Shown piece by piece: positions 1 through 6,406 of a DNA stretch of 18,001 bases (position 1 is the first letter of the stretch; each line of letters opens with the position of its first letter). The notes under the pieces are model-generated. The model was not told where the DNA came from. It made no database searches and saw only the letters and a list, made by a program, of their open reading frames with translations. Source of the DNA: an uncultured Clostridia bacterium (lineage in GTDB: Bacteria > Bacillota > Clostridia > TANB77 > CAG-508); assembly GCA_949118805.1 (NCBI GenBank), contig CASAUJ010000029.1:1-18001 (forward strand), in the 5' to 3' direction. Position numbers and translations under genes: made by a program.

Positions 1-53
1 TCCTCATCATAATTTTTATTGTTATTTCTTTTATTTTGTTTTTTGTCTGCCAT
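1..53 (-). CDS. rpsR: 30S ribosomal protein S18, N-terminal fragment (partial)
   Basis: Only the first 17 or so codons are in the window; the gene runs off the left edge. An ATG at 51-53 (minus) is preceded by an AAGGGGG ribosome binding site. The visible peptide begins MADKKQNKRNNNKNYDE, a basic, Asn/Lys-rich tail without the conserved S18 core. The assignment rests mainly on position: in Firmicutes rpsF, ssb and rpsR form one operon in this order, and this ORF follows ssb by 23 bases. S18 binds the platform of the small ribosomal subunit next to S6. The conserved body of the protein cannot be checked here. Confidence 0.75.
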   Translation of the reverse strand, partial: MADKKQNKRNNNKNYDE

Positions 54-76
54 TTCTTTTCCCCCTTTTCTGTTCT

Positions 77-505
77 CTAGAATGGTAGATCATCACTAGA
101 AGATACTTCGAAATCAGATCCCATGTTACCAGGTGCTGTATCTCCAAATGTATTTTCAAAGGCACCTGCTCCTGTTTCTCCTTCTCTTTTGCTATCTGCA
201 AAATAAGCTTCCTCTGCTACAACCTCTGTTACATAACGTTTATTTCCTTGTTCATCATCCCAAGTTCTTGTTTGTATTCTTCCAATAACGCCTACTTGTT
301 GACCTTTCTTAAAGTATTTACTACAAAATTCTCCCAATTTACTCCACGCAACAATGTTTATAAAGTCTGCTTGTCTTTCTTCTCCTTGTCTTACAAATCT
401 TCTGTTAACAGCTAAACTGAAAGAAGCTACTAATGTGTTGTTGGTTTGTGTGTATCTTACTTCTGGGTCTCTTGTTAATCTTCCCATTAATATTACTTTG
501 TTCAT
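77..505 (-). CDS. ssb: Single-stranded DNA-binding protein
   Basis: The product is 142 residues with an N-terminal OB fold (about residues 1-105) that begins MNKVILMGRLTRDPEVRYTQ, followed by a short flexible Gly/Ser/acidic linker. It ends in the acidic tip DDLPF, which is the docking site for replication and repair partners in bacterial SSBs. It coats single-stranded DNA during replication, recombination and repair. The start at 505 has a good AAAGGTGAT site. It lies between rpsF and rpsR, the classical Firmicute ribosomal S6-SSB-S18 operon, and probably shares the rpsF promoter at 952-980. Length and motifs are normal for the housekeeping SSB rather than a phage or plasmid copy. Confidence 0.97.
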   Translation of the reverse strand: MNKVILMGRLTRDPEVRYTQTNNTLVASFSLAVNRRFVRQGEERQADFINIVAWSKLGEFCSKYFKKGQQVGVIGRIQTRTWDDEQGNKRYVTEVVAEEAYFADSKREGETGAGAFENTFGDTAPGNMGSDFEVSSSDDLPF

Positions 506-528
506 TTTTTATCACCTTTCTTTACTCT

Positions 529-552
529 AAATAAAGGCCCCTCTCTTTATTT
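529..552 (-). other. Small hairpin in the rpsF-ssb intergenic region
   Basis: A perfect 8-bp inverted repeat (AAATAAAG and CTTTATTT on the minus strand) encloses an 8-base loop, AGAGGGGC. It lies just upstream of the ssb ribosome binding site. No T-run follows, so it is unlikely to be a terminator. It might be an mRNA processing or stability element within the operon, or may be incidental. Confidence 0.35.
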
Positions 553-577
553 AATTTTTTGTTTGCTTATTCTTTTT

Positions 578-862
578 TTAAGCTTCTTTTTTTACTACGA
601 TAAATTTCATGATGTCATCTGTAATTCTATAAACTCTTTCCAGTTCTTTAATAGAATCTGGTTTTGCTTCAAAGTTGAATAATAAATAAGTACCTTCTGT
701 AAATTTTTTGATTTCATAGGCTAATTTCTTTTTCCCCATGTTTTCTACTGATTCAACTTTTCCGTTTTCATTAATTAATCCTGTAAATTTTTCTTCTAAA
801 GCTTTTAAACCTGCTTCATCTAAATTAGGATTAACAATGATAATACTTTCGTATTGATTCAT
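578..862 (-). CDS. rpsF: 30S ribosomal protein S6
   Basis: The product is 94 residues and covers the whole S6 fold. It starts MNQYESIIIVNPNL, has the KLAYEIKKFTEGTYLLFNF strand-helix region, and ends in IMKFIVVKKEA. S6 pairs with S18 on the platform of the 30S subunit. A GTG nine bases further upstream is in frame, but it lies inside the Shine-Dalgarno sequence. The ATG at 860-862 is preceded by AGGGAGGTG at ideal spacing, so that start is preferred. It is the first gene of the rpsF-ssb-rpsR operon, with its own sigma-A-type promoter at 952-980. Confidence 0.97.
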   Translation of the reverse strand: MNQYESIIIVNPNLDEAGLKALEEKFTGLINENGKVESVENMGKKKLAYEIKKFTEGTYLLFNFEAKPDSIKELERVYRITDDIMKFIVVKKEA

Positions 863-889
863 TATTTTCACCTCCCTTTGGATTGATAA

Positions 890-911
890 CCTACCTCATT
901 TTCTGGGTAAG
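890..911 (-). promoter_or_regulatory. Leader hairpin upstream of rpsF, possible S6:S18 autoregulatory element
   Basis: On the minus strand CTTACC pairs with GGTAGG around a 10-base loop, 28 bases before the rpsF start codon and inside the predicted 5' UTR. Bacterial rpsF leaders often carry an S6:S18-binding RNA motif used for feedback. The position fits, but I cannot confirm the diagnostic conserved bases of that motif by eye, so this is a candidate only. Confidence 0.35.
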
Positions 912-925
912 TAGAGATTAAAAAT

Positions 926-951
926 AGCTATACTACTTTTAAAGCATAGCT
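926..951 (-). terminator. Terminator-like hairpin between ispD and rpsF
   Basis: A 9-bp stem (AGCTATGCT with AGTATAGCT, one G-U pair) is followed on the minus strand by ATTTTTAAT. It begins right at the -10 box of the rpsF promoter, so transcripts starting there would contain only part of it. It could therefore stop read-through from the ATPase-ispD transcript. The stem is AT-rich, so termination is probably partial. Confidence 0.45.
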
Positions 952-980
952 ATCATATCATATTTTGTTCTATTTTGCAA
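952..980 (-). promoter_or_regulatory. Sigma-A-type promoter for rpsF-ssb-rpsR
   Basis: On the minus strand TTGCAA (975-980), a 17-base spacer and TATGAT (952-957) form a near-consensus vegetative promoter. It starts 11 bases after the ispD stop codon and reads into rpsF about 90 bases further on. Confidence 0.75.
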
Positions 981-991
981 GCAATTTCAGG

Positions 992-1672
992 TTATTTTCC
1001 TAAAAAACCCTTTATCGTTTTAAGATCTTCATAGGTCGTAATTTTTATATTGGTATAATCTCCTTTTATTATTTTTATTTTTTCTCCCTCTTTTTCCAAT
1101 AACATACAATCATCTGTAACTTCTTCTTGTTTATACTTTTCATGCATTTTCAATAATGTCTTTCTTTCAAAACATTGTGGTGTTTGGACAGCCCATGTGT
1201 GATTCCTTTTTGTTGTTTGTATTACGATTCCTTCTTCATTTGTTATTTTTATCGTATCTTTAGAAGGTACTCCTATTGTTACTCCTTTCCATTCTTTCAT
1301 ACTTTCTATACATTGACTGATATATTGTTGTTTTAACAGTGGTCTAGCTCCATCATGGATCAATACAAAATCTGCTTTCGTATTTTGAATGCAATGATAA
1401 ACCGTTTCTTGTCTAGATGCTCCGCCTTCTATTATTTTAATCGGCTTTTTTATCTTTTCTTCTTTTAATATTTTTTCTATCCTTGATTTTTCCTTTTTCT
1501 TACTTCCTATTATAATATCATCAATATACTCATTTTCTTCAAAAGCTGCTAAACTATAAAATATTACTGGTTTCTTATCAATTATTTCGAAATTCTTATT
1601 TCGATTTTGTCCATATCTTGTACTATTTCCAGCTATCAATAAAATTGCTGTTACTTGTTTTCCTTCTATCAT
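992..1672 (-). CDS. ispD: 2-C-methyl-D-erythritol 4-phosphate cytidylyltransferase
   Basis: The product is 226 residues, normal for the family. IspD transfers CMP from CTP to MEP in the non-mevalonate isoprenoid pathway. The nucleotide-binding N-terminus LLIAGNSTRYG carries the family's essential Arg (R19), with Lys at K26. HDGARPLL is the metal-binding Asp loop, WAVQTPQ and TDDCMLLE follow, and NIKITTYEDLK is the C-terminal signature (ITTPEDL in many homologues). Tarocin-like bifunctional IspDF and the ribitol-phosphate enzyme TarI are alternatives. There is no IspF domain, and the motifs fit IspD at least as well as TarI. The start codon has AAAGGAGG upstream. It begins 23 bases after the P-type ATPase stop and has no promoter of its own visible, so it is probably co-transcribed with that gene. 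Confidence 0.9.
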   Translation of the reverse strand: MIEGKQVTAILLIAGNSTRYGQNRNKNFEIIDKKPVIFYSLAAFEENEYIDDIIIGSKKKEKSRIEKILKEEKIKKPIKIIEGGASRQETVYHCIQNTKADFVLIHDGARPLLKQQYISQCIESMKEWKGVTIGVPSKDTIKITNEEGIVIQTTKRNHTWAVQTPQCFERKTLLKMHEKYKQEEVTDDCMLLEKEGEKIKIIKGDYTNIKITTYEDLKTIKGFLGK

Positions 1673-1695
1673 TTTATTCCTCCTTTGATTGCCTT

Positions 1696-4050
1696 CTACT
1701 TCATTACTTCTTTTCTAAATAATACTTTTTTCAATAAAATGGTTAATATGATGAAATTGAAAATAGAAATTACAATTAGCTTTAGGATTAATTTCCACAT
1801 TGGTAACAATGGTTCTATGTTAAACCACCAATTCAATACCGTTAACCCTATTATAAATAATCCTGTGATGGCAAAAGCTAATAAAAGACGAAAAATCGAA
1901 ACTGGCAATTTTGTTTTTTCGCTTTTTCTTGTTCTCGCTAAGGTAAACAATAAAATAATTCCACAGATCCCTGTACCAATTACACATAAACTTGAATATT
2001 GTTCCATTGTAATCTGTTCTTGTTTGTTTAATATGGCTAATACCAATATATTAAGAACCACACATAATCCCATTGGCAATGCTCGTATGATAACATTTCG
2101 TAAAAATTTTCCATGAATTCTTTCTTTGTTTGGCTCCAATGCTAATAAAAAAGATGGAATTCCTATGGTTACTGTTCCAATCAAACTCATTTGTATGGGT
2201 TCAAATGGATACGCTGTTCCGATTCCTAAAAACATAAGAGCAATTAATCCTGAATAAATCGTTTTGGCCAAAAACAACATAGCAGAACGTTCTATATTGT
2301 TGATGGTTCGTCTTCCTTCTGCTACAATTTTTGGCATAGAAGCAAAATTGGAATCTAATAAAATCAATTGTGATACCGTTTTTGTTGCATCACTTCCATT
2401 TGCCATAGCTATACTACAATCGGCTTTTTTCAAGGCTAATACATCATTTACTCCATCTCCTGTCATTGCCACTGTTTTTTCTTTTTTTTGAAAAGCTTCT
2501 ACTAATGCTTTCTTTTGAAATGGTGATACACGCCCAAAGATGGTATATTTTAGGGCCAATTCTTCTAGTTCCTCTTCCTTTACATTTGTCATATCAATGT
2601 ATTTCTCATAAGCTTCTACCCCTACTTGTTTTGCTATCTGGGAAACTGTAATGGGGTTATCTCCTGAAATAATTTTAACATTAACTCCTTGCTCTTTAAA
2701 ATACTGTAGGGTTTGTTTCGCTTCTTTTCTAATTTTATCTAGTAAACATACATATCCTATAATTTCTATCTCGCTTGGTAATTCATTGGCTTGAATTGAT
2801 TGGTTCGTATGAACTAATACTAAAACTCTATAATCTTTTGCCTGTTTTTCAATTTCTTCTTTATGACTCATAAATTTTTCTTTTAAGACTACCTCTGGTG
2901 CTCCTAATAAATAGCCTCCTTTTTCTTCAAATGTAATTCCAGACCATTTATTTTGAGAAGAAAAAGCAAATTTTTGAATCGGTTTCCATGGTTCTCTTTC
3001 CATCTTGAAATAACTTCTAATTGCTTCTATGGTTGAATTCTCATCTTCTAAAGCTTCTGCTATATTCGCTAGTATATTTCTCATTTCCTCTTTTTTTTGA
3101 TCCATGGGAATAAAATCTTTTACTTCTAAACACCCTTCTGTTAGAGTTCCTGTTTTGTCTAAACACAAGGTATCTACTCTTGCTAATGCTTCGATACAAT
3201 ATAATTCTTGCACCAATACCTTTGATTTGGACAATCGAATCACACTTACTGCCAAAACGGTACTTGTCAATAATACAAGACCTTCTGGTATCATTCCAAT
3301 AATGCCTGCCACACTTTTTACCACCGCTTCTTGGAATGTATTCTCTTCTACTTGTAATTGGACATAGAATAACATCATTCCAATCGGAATAATGGCAAAT
3401 GTTAAAAATTTTATGATTTTTTTCAAAGAATTCATAATTTCCGAATTAACTTTTTTAATATATTTTGCTCCACTCGATATTTTAGCGGTATAATTTTCTT
3501 CTCCAATATGTTCTACTTTTGCTATACATTTTCCACTTACCACATAACTTCCAGAAAGAATCTTGTCTCCTTGTTTTTTCAAATGATTCTCTGGTTCTCC
3601 TGTAAGAAAGGATTCGTTTACTTGTATTTCACCTTCTAAAAGAACACTATCTGTTACAATTTGATTCCCTGTTTTTAATTCTATCACATCATCTACTACT
3701 AATTCATGAATTCCGATTTCTCGTGTTTCTCCATTTCGAATGACCGTAGCTTTCTTACTAGTCATAATGGATAATTTATCAATTATTTTTTTAGAATGGA
3801 TTTCTTGTATGGTACTAATTGCTGTGTTGATGATAATAATCCCTAAAAATAACATATTTTTATAAGAGCCTACTATAAAAATAGCAATTCCGAGTAATAA
3901 ATTGATGAAATTAAATAAAGTAAAAAAATTATCATATAAGATCTTCTTTATACTTTTTGTCGGTACAGATGTATCTTTATTTACTTTTCCTTCTTCTTGT
4001 CTTTTTTTTACTTGTTCTTCTGTTAATCCTTTTTTTTGATCGATTTCCAT
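1696..4050 (-). CDS. P-type cation-transporting ATPase, Exp7/CtpE-like
   Basis: The product is 784 residues with all P-type ATPase signatures: actuator-domain TGE at 150-152, PEGL in transmembrane helix 4 (P255), the phosphorylated Asp D298 in DKTGTLT, SGD at 462-464, and the hinge TGDGVND at 530-536. About eight to ten hydrophobic helices are visible, with two after the actuator, a pair around 205-270 and six near the C-terminus. There is no N-terminal heavy-metal domain and no CPC motif, so it is not a copper or zinc pump. It most resembles the pneumococcal exported protein 7 and mycobacterial CtpE group, for which Ca2+ or other divalent-cation transport has been proposed. The substrate cannot be settled from sequence. 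An AAGGAAG site precedes the ATG, and a perfect consensus promoter lies at 4086-4114. Confidence 0.9.
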   Translation of the reverse strand: MEIDQKKGLTEEQVKKRQEEGKVNKDTSVPTKSIKKILYDNFFTLFNFINLLLGIAIFIVGSYKNMLFLGIIIINTAISTIQEIHSKKIIDKLSIMTSKKATVIRNGETREIGIHELVVDDVIELKTGNQIVTDSVLLEGEIQVNESFLTGEPENHLKKQGDKILSGSYVVSGKCIAKVEHIGEENYTAKISSGAKYIKKVNSEIMNSLKKIIKFLTFAIIPIGMMLFYVQLQVEENTFQEAVVKSVAGIIGMIPEGLVLLTSTVLAVSVIRLSKSKVLVQELYCIEALARVDTLCLDKTGTLTEGCLEVKDFIPMDQKKEEMRNILANIAEALEDENSTIEAIRSYFKMEREPWKPIQKFAFSSQNKWSGITFEEKGGYLLGAPEVVLKEKFMSHKEEIEKQAKDYRVLVLVHTNQSIQANELPSEIEIIGYVCLLDKIRKEAKQTLQYFKEQGVNVKIISGDNPITVSQIAKQVGVEAYEKYIDMTNVKEEELEELALKYTIFGRVSPFQKKALVEAFQKKEKTVAMTGDGVNDVLALKKADCSIAMANGSDATKTVSQLILLDSNFASMPKIVAEGRRTINNIERSAMLFLAKTIYSGLIALMFLGIGTAYPFEPIQMSLIGTVTIGIPSFLLALEPNKERIHGKFLRNVIIRALPMGLCVVLNILVLAILNKQEQITMEQYSSLCVIGTGICGIILLFTLARTRKSEKTKLPVSIFRLLLAFAITGLFIIGLTVLNWWFNIEPLLPMWKLILKLIVISIFNFIILTILLKKVLFRKEVMK

Positions 4051-4085
4051 ATTTTTCTTCCTTTTATTTTTTTCTCTTTTTTCAG

Positions 4086-4114
4086 ATTATATGTCTTTCT
4101 ATTCTTACTGTCAA
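4086..4114 (-). promoter_or_regulatory. Consensus sigma-A promoter for the ATPase-ispD transcript
   Basis: TTGACA (4109-4114), 17 bases, TATAAT (4086-4091) on the minus strand is an exact match to consensus at the ideal spacing. It lies 35 bases before the ATPase start codon. Confidence 0.85.
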
Positions 4115-4147
4115 TTGATTATTTCTTAATTTTTTCTTTTATAGAAT

Positions 4148-4179
4148 AAAAGATATTAAGTTTTCTCTTAATATCTTTT
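4148..4179 (-). terminator. Hairpin after the first GLUG gene
   Basis: A perfect 13-bp inverted repeat (AAAAGATATTAAG / CTTAATATCTTTT) surrounds a 6-base loop, 14 bases downstream of the GLUG gene stop codon. The stem ends in T-rich sequence on both strands. It most likely terminates the GLUG transcript before the ATPase promoter. Confidence 0.6.
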
Positions 4180-4193
4180 ACCATGTAATATAT

Positions 4194-5991
4194 TTAATTT
4201 AGCTCGTCTAATGTTAACCCCTTTTGCCAATATAATATAGGATATCCATTATTCAGTAATCCTTCCCCATCATCTAATCGAAAGGCATAATTCGTATATG
4301 CTTTCATTTCACTTTCACTCCATTTTGCACAATTACTAGAAGATCCTCTATATCCTAAACAGTTTTGTGCTGATGTATAATAACAATAAATGGCTGTAGA
4401 ATTATAGCATTCCCCAACAATCGATCCGTTGGCTCTCTTTCCACCTGATATATTACCAATATTATAACAATACTGAATGGTAGATGATTGATTGTATCGA
4501 TTCCCGCATATTCCTCCAGATTGTCCAAATGCTCCATGTACGTCTCCTGTGTTATAGCAATAAGCTATTTCTCTACCTCCTACTCCTAAAATTCCTCCAA
4601 CACTTGAATATCCAGTTCCATCATCTCCATTGGCTGTTATGTTTCCTGTATTAAAACAATATTTTATTTCTCCTTCTGAAGCTCCTAGGATTCCTCCTAC
4701 AGCCCCCGTATTTCCTACTATTTTTCCGTTGATTCGAACATTCTATTATATTTTTATCCGTATGTCCACATATTCCCCCTATTATTTTTCCATTTCCTTG
4801 TATCTCTCCATAATTATCACACCTAGTTATAAGAATATTTCCTTCTCCTGCAATTCCTCCCACATAATCATTTCCTGTCACTTTTGCATAATTAGACGAA
4901 TTTTTTAGAGTACCTGTTCCAGAAATTCTTCCTGCCACGCCTCCTACATAAGTACTTCCCTTTCCTTCCCCTCCTATTTTTATATTTTCTATCGTACCTG
5001 CTCCTGTTATCTCTCCTGTCAACACCCCAACATAGTTTTGTGTGGTTATGACAGATCCTTCTATTTCTAAATTTCTTATTGTTCCATCTTCTATCTTTCC
5101 AAATAATCCTTGATATTCTTTGGTTGAATTAATATGCAACCCTGTTATTTTTTTATGATTTCCCTCAAAAGTTCCTCGAAATACATTTCCTTCCGTTCCA
5201 ATTGGTATCCAATTACCTTCTTGTTCTGATAAATCAACATCTCCAATCATTTGTACTATTTTTCCTTTATAATCTTTTCCCTTGTTTACTTCTTCTTGAA
5301 AAGTAATTAAATCCTTTTGTGTCTTTATTGTATAATCTTCTATTATTATTTCATTTGATTCTCTTGTTTTTTCTTCTTCATATTTTACTTCTACTCTTGC
5401 TGTTGCTTCTCCAAATTCACTGATTTCTTTATAAATGAAAGTGGTATCATAAGTTGTCTTTCTTTGTATTTCCACGTCATTTTTATATAAAATATACTCT
5501 AATCTTCTTCCTGCTGCCTGTTTCACTGTTGCTGTTAAAATCCATTCTTTCTCTTCTATTTCACTTGTTAATATCACTTCGATATCTTTTGAAACTTCTC
5601 CTTCTTTTCTGATATATTCCACTACATTTTCTCTAATTCGAAAAATATAACCTTCCTTTACTTTTACTTCTAATACTAAAAGTTCTGTATTTAATACTAA
5701 TTCACTCCCTTCAAAATTTGGGTCTTTTTCAATTTCGTTTTTACATTTTTGAAATAACTCTTGTTTTTCTATTTTTTTATCCACATTTTCTAATTTTACC
5801 CCTTGCCAAATTAACTTTAGTTGTTCTTCATAACTACTTATTAAAGTTTCTTCTTTCGATATGTTTGCTTTTCCTAAAATTCCTCCTTCTCCTGTTAATG
5901 TGCTAATTCCTGCTCCTGCTAAAATTAATAATACAATGATTGTAATAACCAAGGCAATTAATGTAATTCCTCTATTTTTTTCATTTTCCAT
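4194..5991 (-). pseudogene. Pilin-like GLUG-repeat surface protein 1, frameshifted
   Basis: The reading frame from 5991 runs 446 codons and stops at 4651, but its last 29 or so residues (after IIECSN, about residue 418) are out-of-frame nonsense. Shifting frame at 4731-4741 restores another 179 codons of clear GLUG repeats down to a TAA at 4194. Repaired, the product would be about 600 residues, matching its two paralogues. The order is a class-III-signal-like N-terminus (RGITLIALVITIIVLLILAG), a charged helix, an Ig-like region (about 130-220), then GLUG repeats from about 265, and the tail NGYPILYWQ. Such proteins are predicted to be membrane-anchored or exported, with a beta-helical ligand-binding arm. 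It is divergent from an XRE regulator gene. A sequencing error cannot be excluded, but a deletion inside a repeat explains the break well. Confidence 0.8.
4731..4741 (-). other. Frameshift site in GLUG protein 1
   Basis: Upstream codons encode a repeat unit ending ECSN, and downstream codons in the next frame begin INGKIVG. In intact units of this family the Cys-x-Asn is followed by two to four residues (N-x-G-x-I) before the next strand. Here those residues are missing, and the frame is off by +1, equivalent to losing 3n+2 bases. This fits a short deletion (for example 8 or 11 bases) better than a single inserted base. Confidence 0.7.
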
Positions 5992-6044
5992 CTAATCCCT
6001 ACTCTCTTTTGTTTATTATTCTCATTTCTTTCCAAAATAATCAT

Positions 6045-6118
6045 AACATTTTTGACATGTATTATCATTATTTTATCGTTTCTTTTTTGAAATGTCAATT
6101 GTAGATGACAAAAATGTC
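6045..6118. promoter_or_regulatory. Repeated GACA/TGTC operator-like sites around the GLUG 1 promoter
   Basis: A nearly identical 14-base element occurs twice in inverted orientation: AACATTTTTGACAT at 6045-6058 on the plus strand and GACATTTTTGTCAT on the minus strand at 6105-6118. One lies just downstream of the -10 box of the GLUG 1 promoter and one just upstream of its -35 box. The second contains the perfect palindrome GACA-AAAA-TGTC, and TGTCA-8-TGACA spans 6093-6110. These are candidate binding sites for the adjacent XRE protein. Confidence 0.45.
6070..6098 (-). promoter_or_regulatory. Sigma-A-type promoter for GLUG protein 1
   Basis: TTGACA (6093-6098), 17 bases, TAAAAT (6070-6075) on the minus strand, about 80 bases before the start codon. 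It is the best promoter in the 5992-6173 intergenic region and is flanked by the GACA/TGTC elements. Confidence 0.7.
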
Positions 6119-6142
6119 GTTCTTTTTTCAGTCCTTCTATAC

Positions 6143-6148
6143 TATAAT
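6143..6148 (+). promoter_or_regulatory. Probable -10 box for the 62-residue XRE regulator
   Basis: TATAAT lies 26 bases before the start codon. The matching -35 position, 17 bases upstream (6120-6125, TTCTTT), is poor, so this promoter may be weak or dependent on an activator. Confidence 0.4.
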
Positions 6149-6173
6149 ATTACATAAGATTAGGAGGTAGAAA

Positions 6174-6362
6174 ATGATCAAACAATATCGATTAGCCCAT
6201 CATTTATCACAAGAAGAATTAGCAGAAGAAATTGGTATTAGTTGGCGTCAATTACAACGTCTTGAGCATAATGAAGAAAATACCAGAATTTCTACCTTTA
6301 AAAAAATTGTGAATGCTTTGAATGTACCAGATGAAGAAATTATTAAATTTTTTCGAAAATAA
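6174..6362 (+). CDS. Small XRE/Cro-family transcriptional regulator
   Basis: The product is 62 residues, essentially a bare helix-turn-helix domain. LSQEELAEEIGISWRQLQRLE (about residues 12-32) is the HTH_3 core, followed by ISTFKKIVNALNVP, the usual fourth and fifth helices. There is no effector or dimerisation domain, as in Cro-like repressors of phage or immunity loci. Spacing to a GGAGG site is good. It diverges from GLUG protein gene 1 across 182 bases that contain inverted operator-like repeats, so the simplest idea is that it controls that gene and itself. The second XRE gene in this window (14000-14272) has the same arrangement with another GLUG gene. The target is inferred from position only. 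Confidence 0.85.
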   Translation: MIKQYRLAHHLSQEELAEEIGISWRQLQRLEHNEENTRISTFKKIVNALNVPDEEIIKFFRK

Positions 6363-6369
6363 ATACGGA

Positions 6370-6398
6370 AAAGGACTTTGATGAAAACAAAGTCCTTT
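6370..6398 (+). terminator. Terminator between the XRE gene and the Ca2+ ATPase
   Basis: A perfect 11-bp stem AAAGGACTTTG / CAAAGTCCTTT with a 7-base loop is followed by TTTCTTGTTTTTT on the plus strand. The genes on both sides converge here, and the minus-strand reading has a shorter T-run, so it may serve both. Confidence 0.85.
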
Positions 6399-6406
6399 CT
6401 TGTTTT

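Noticed and set aside
1655..2116. A 153-residue open frame antisense to the P-type ATPase
   Set aside because: It is fully inside the opposite strand of a strongly supported gene, has no good ribosome binding site, and its composition is that of an antisense shadow. The same applies to the other long plus-strand frames across the ATPases, the GLUG genes and smc.
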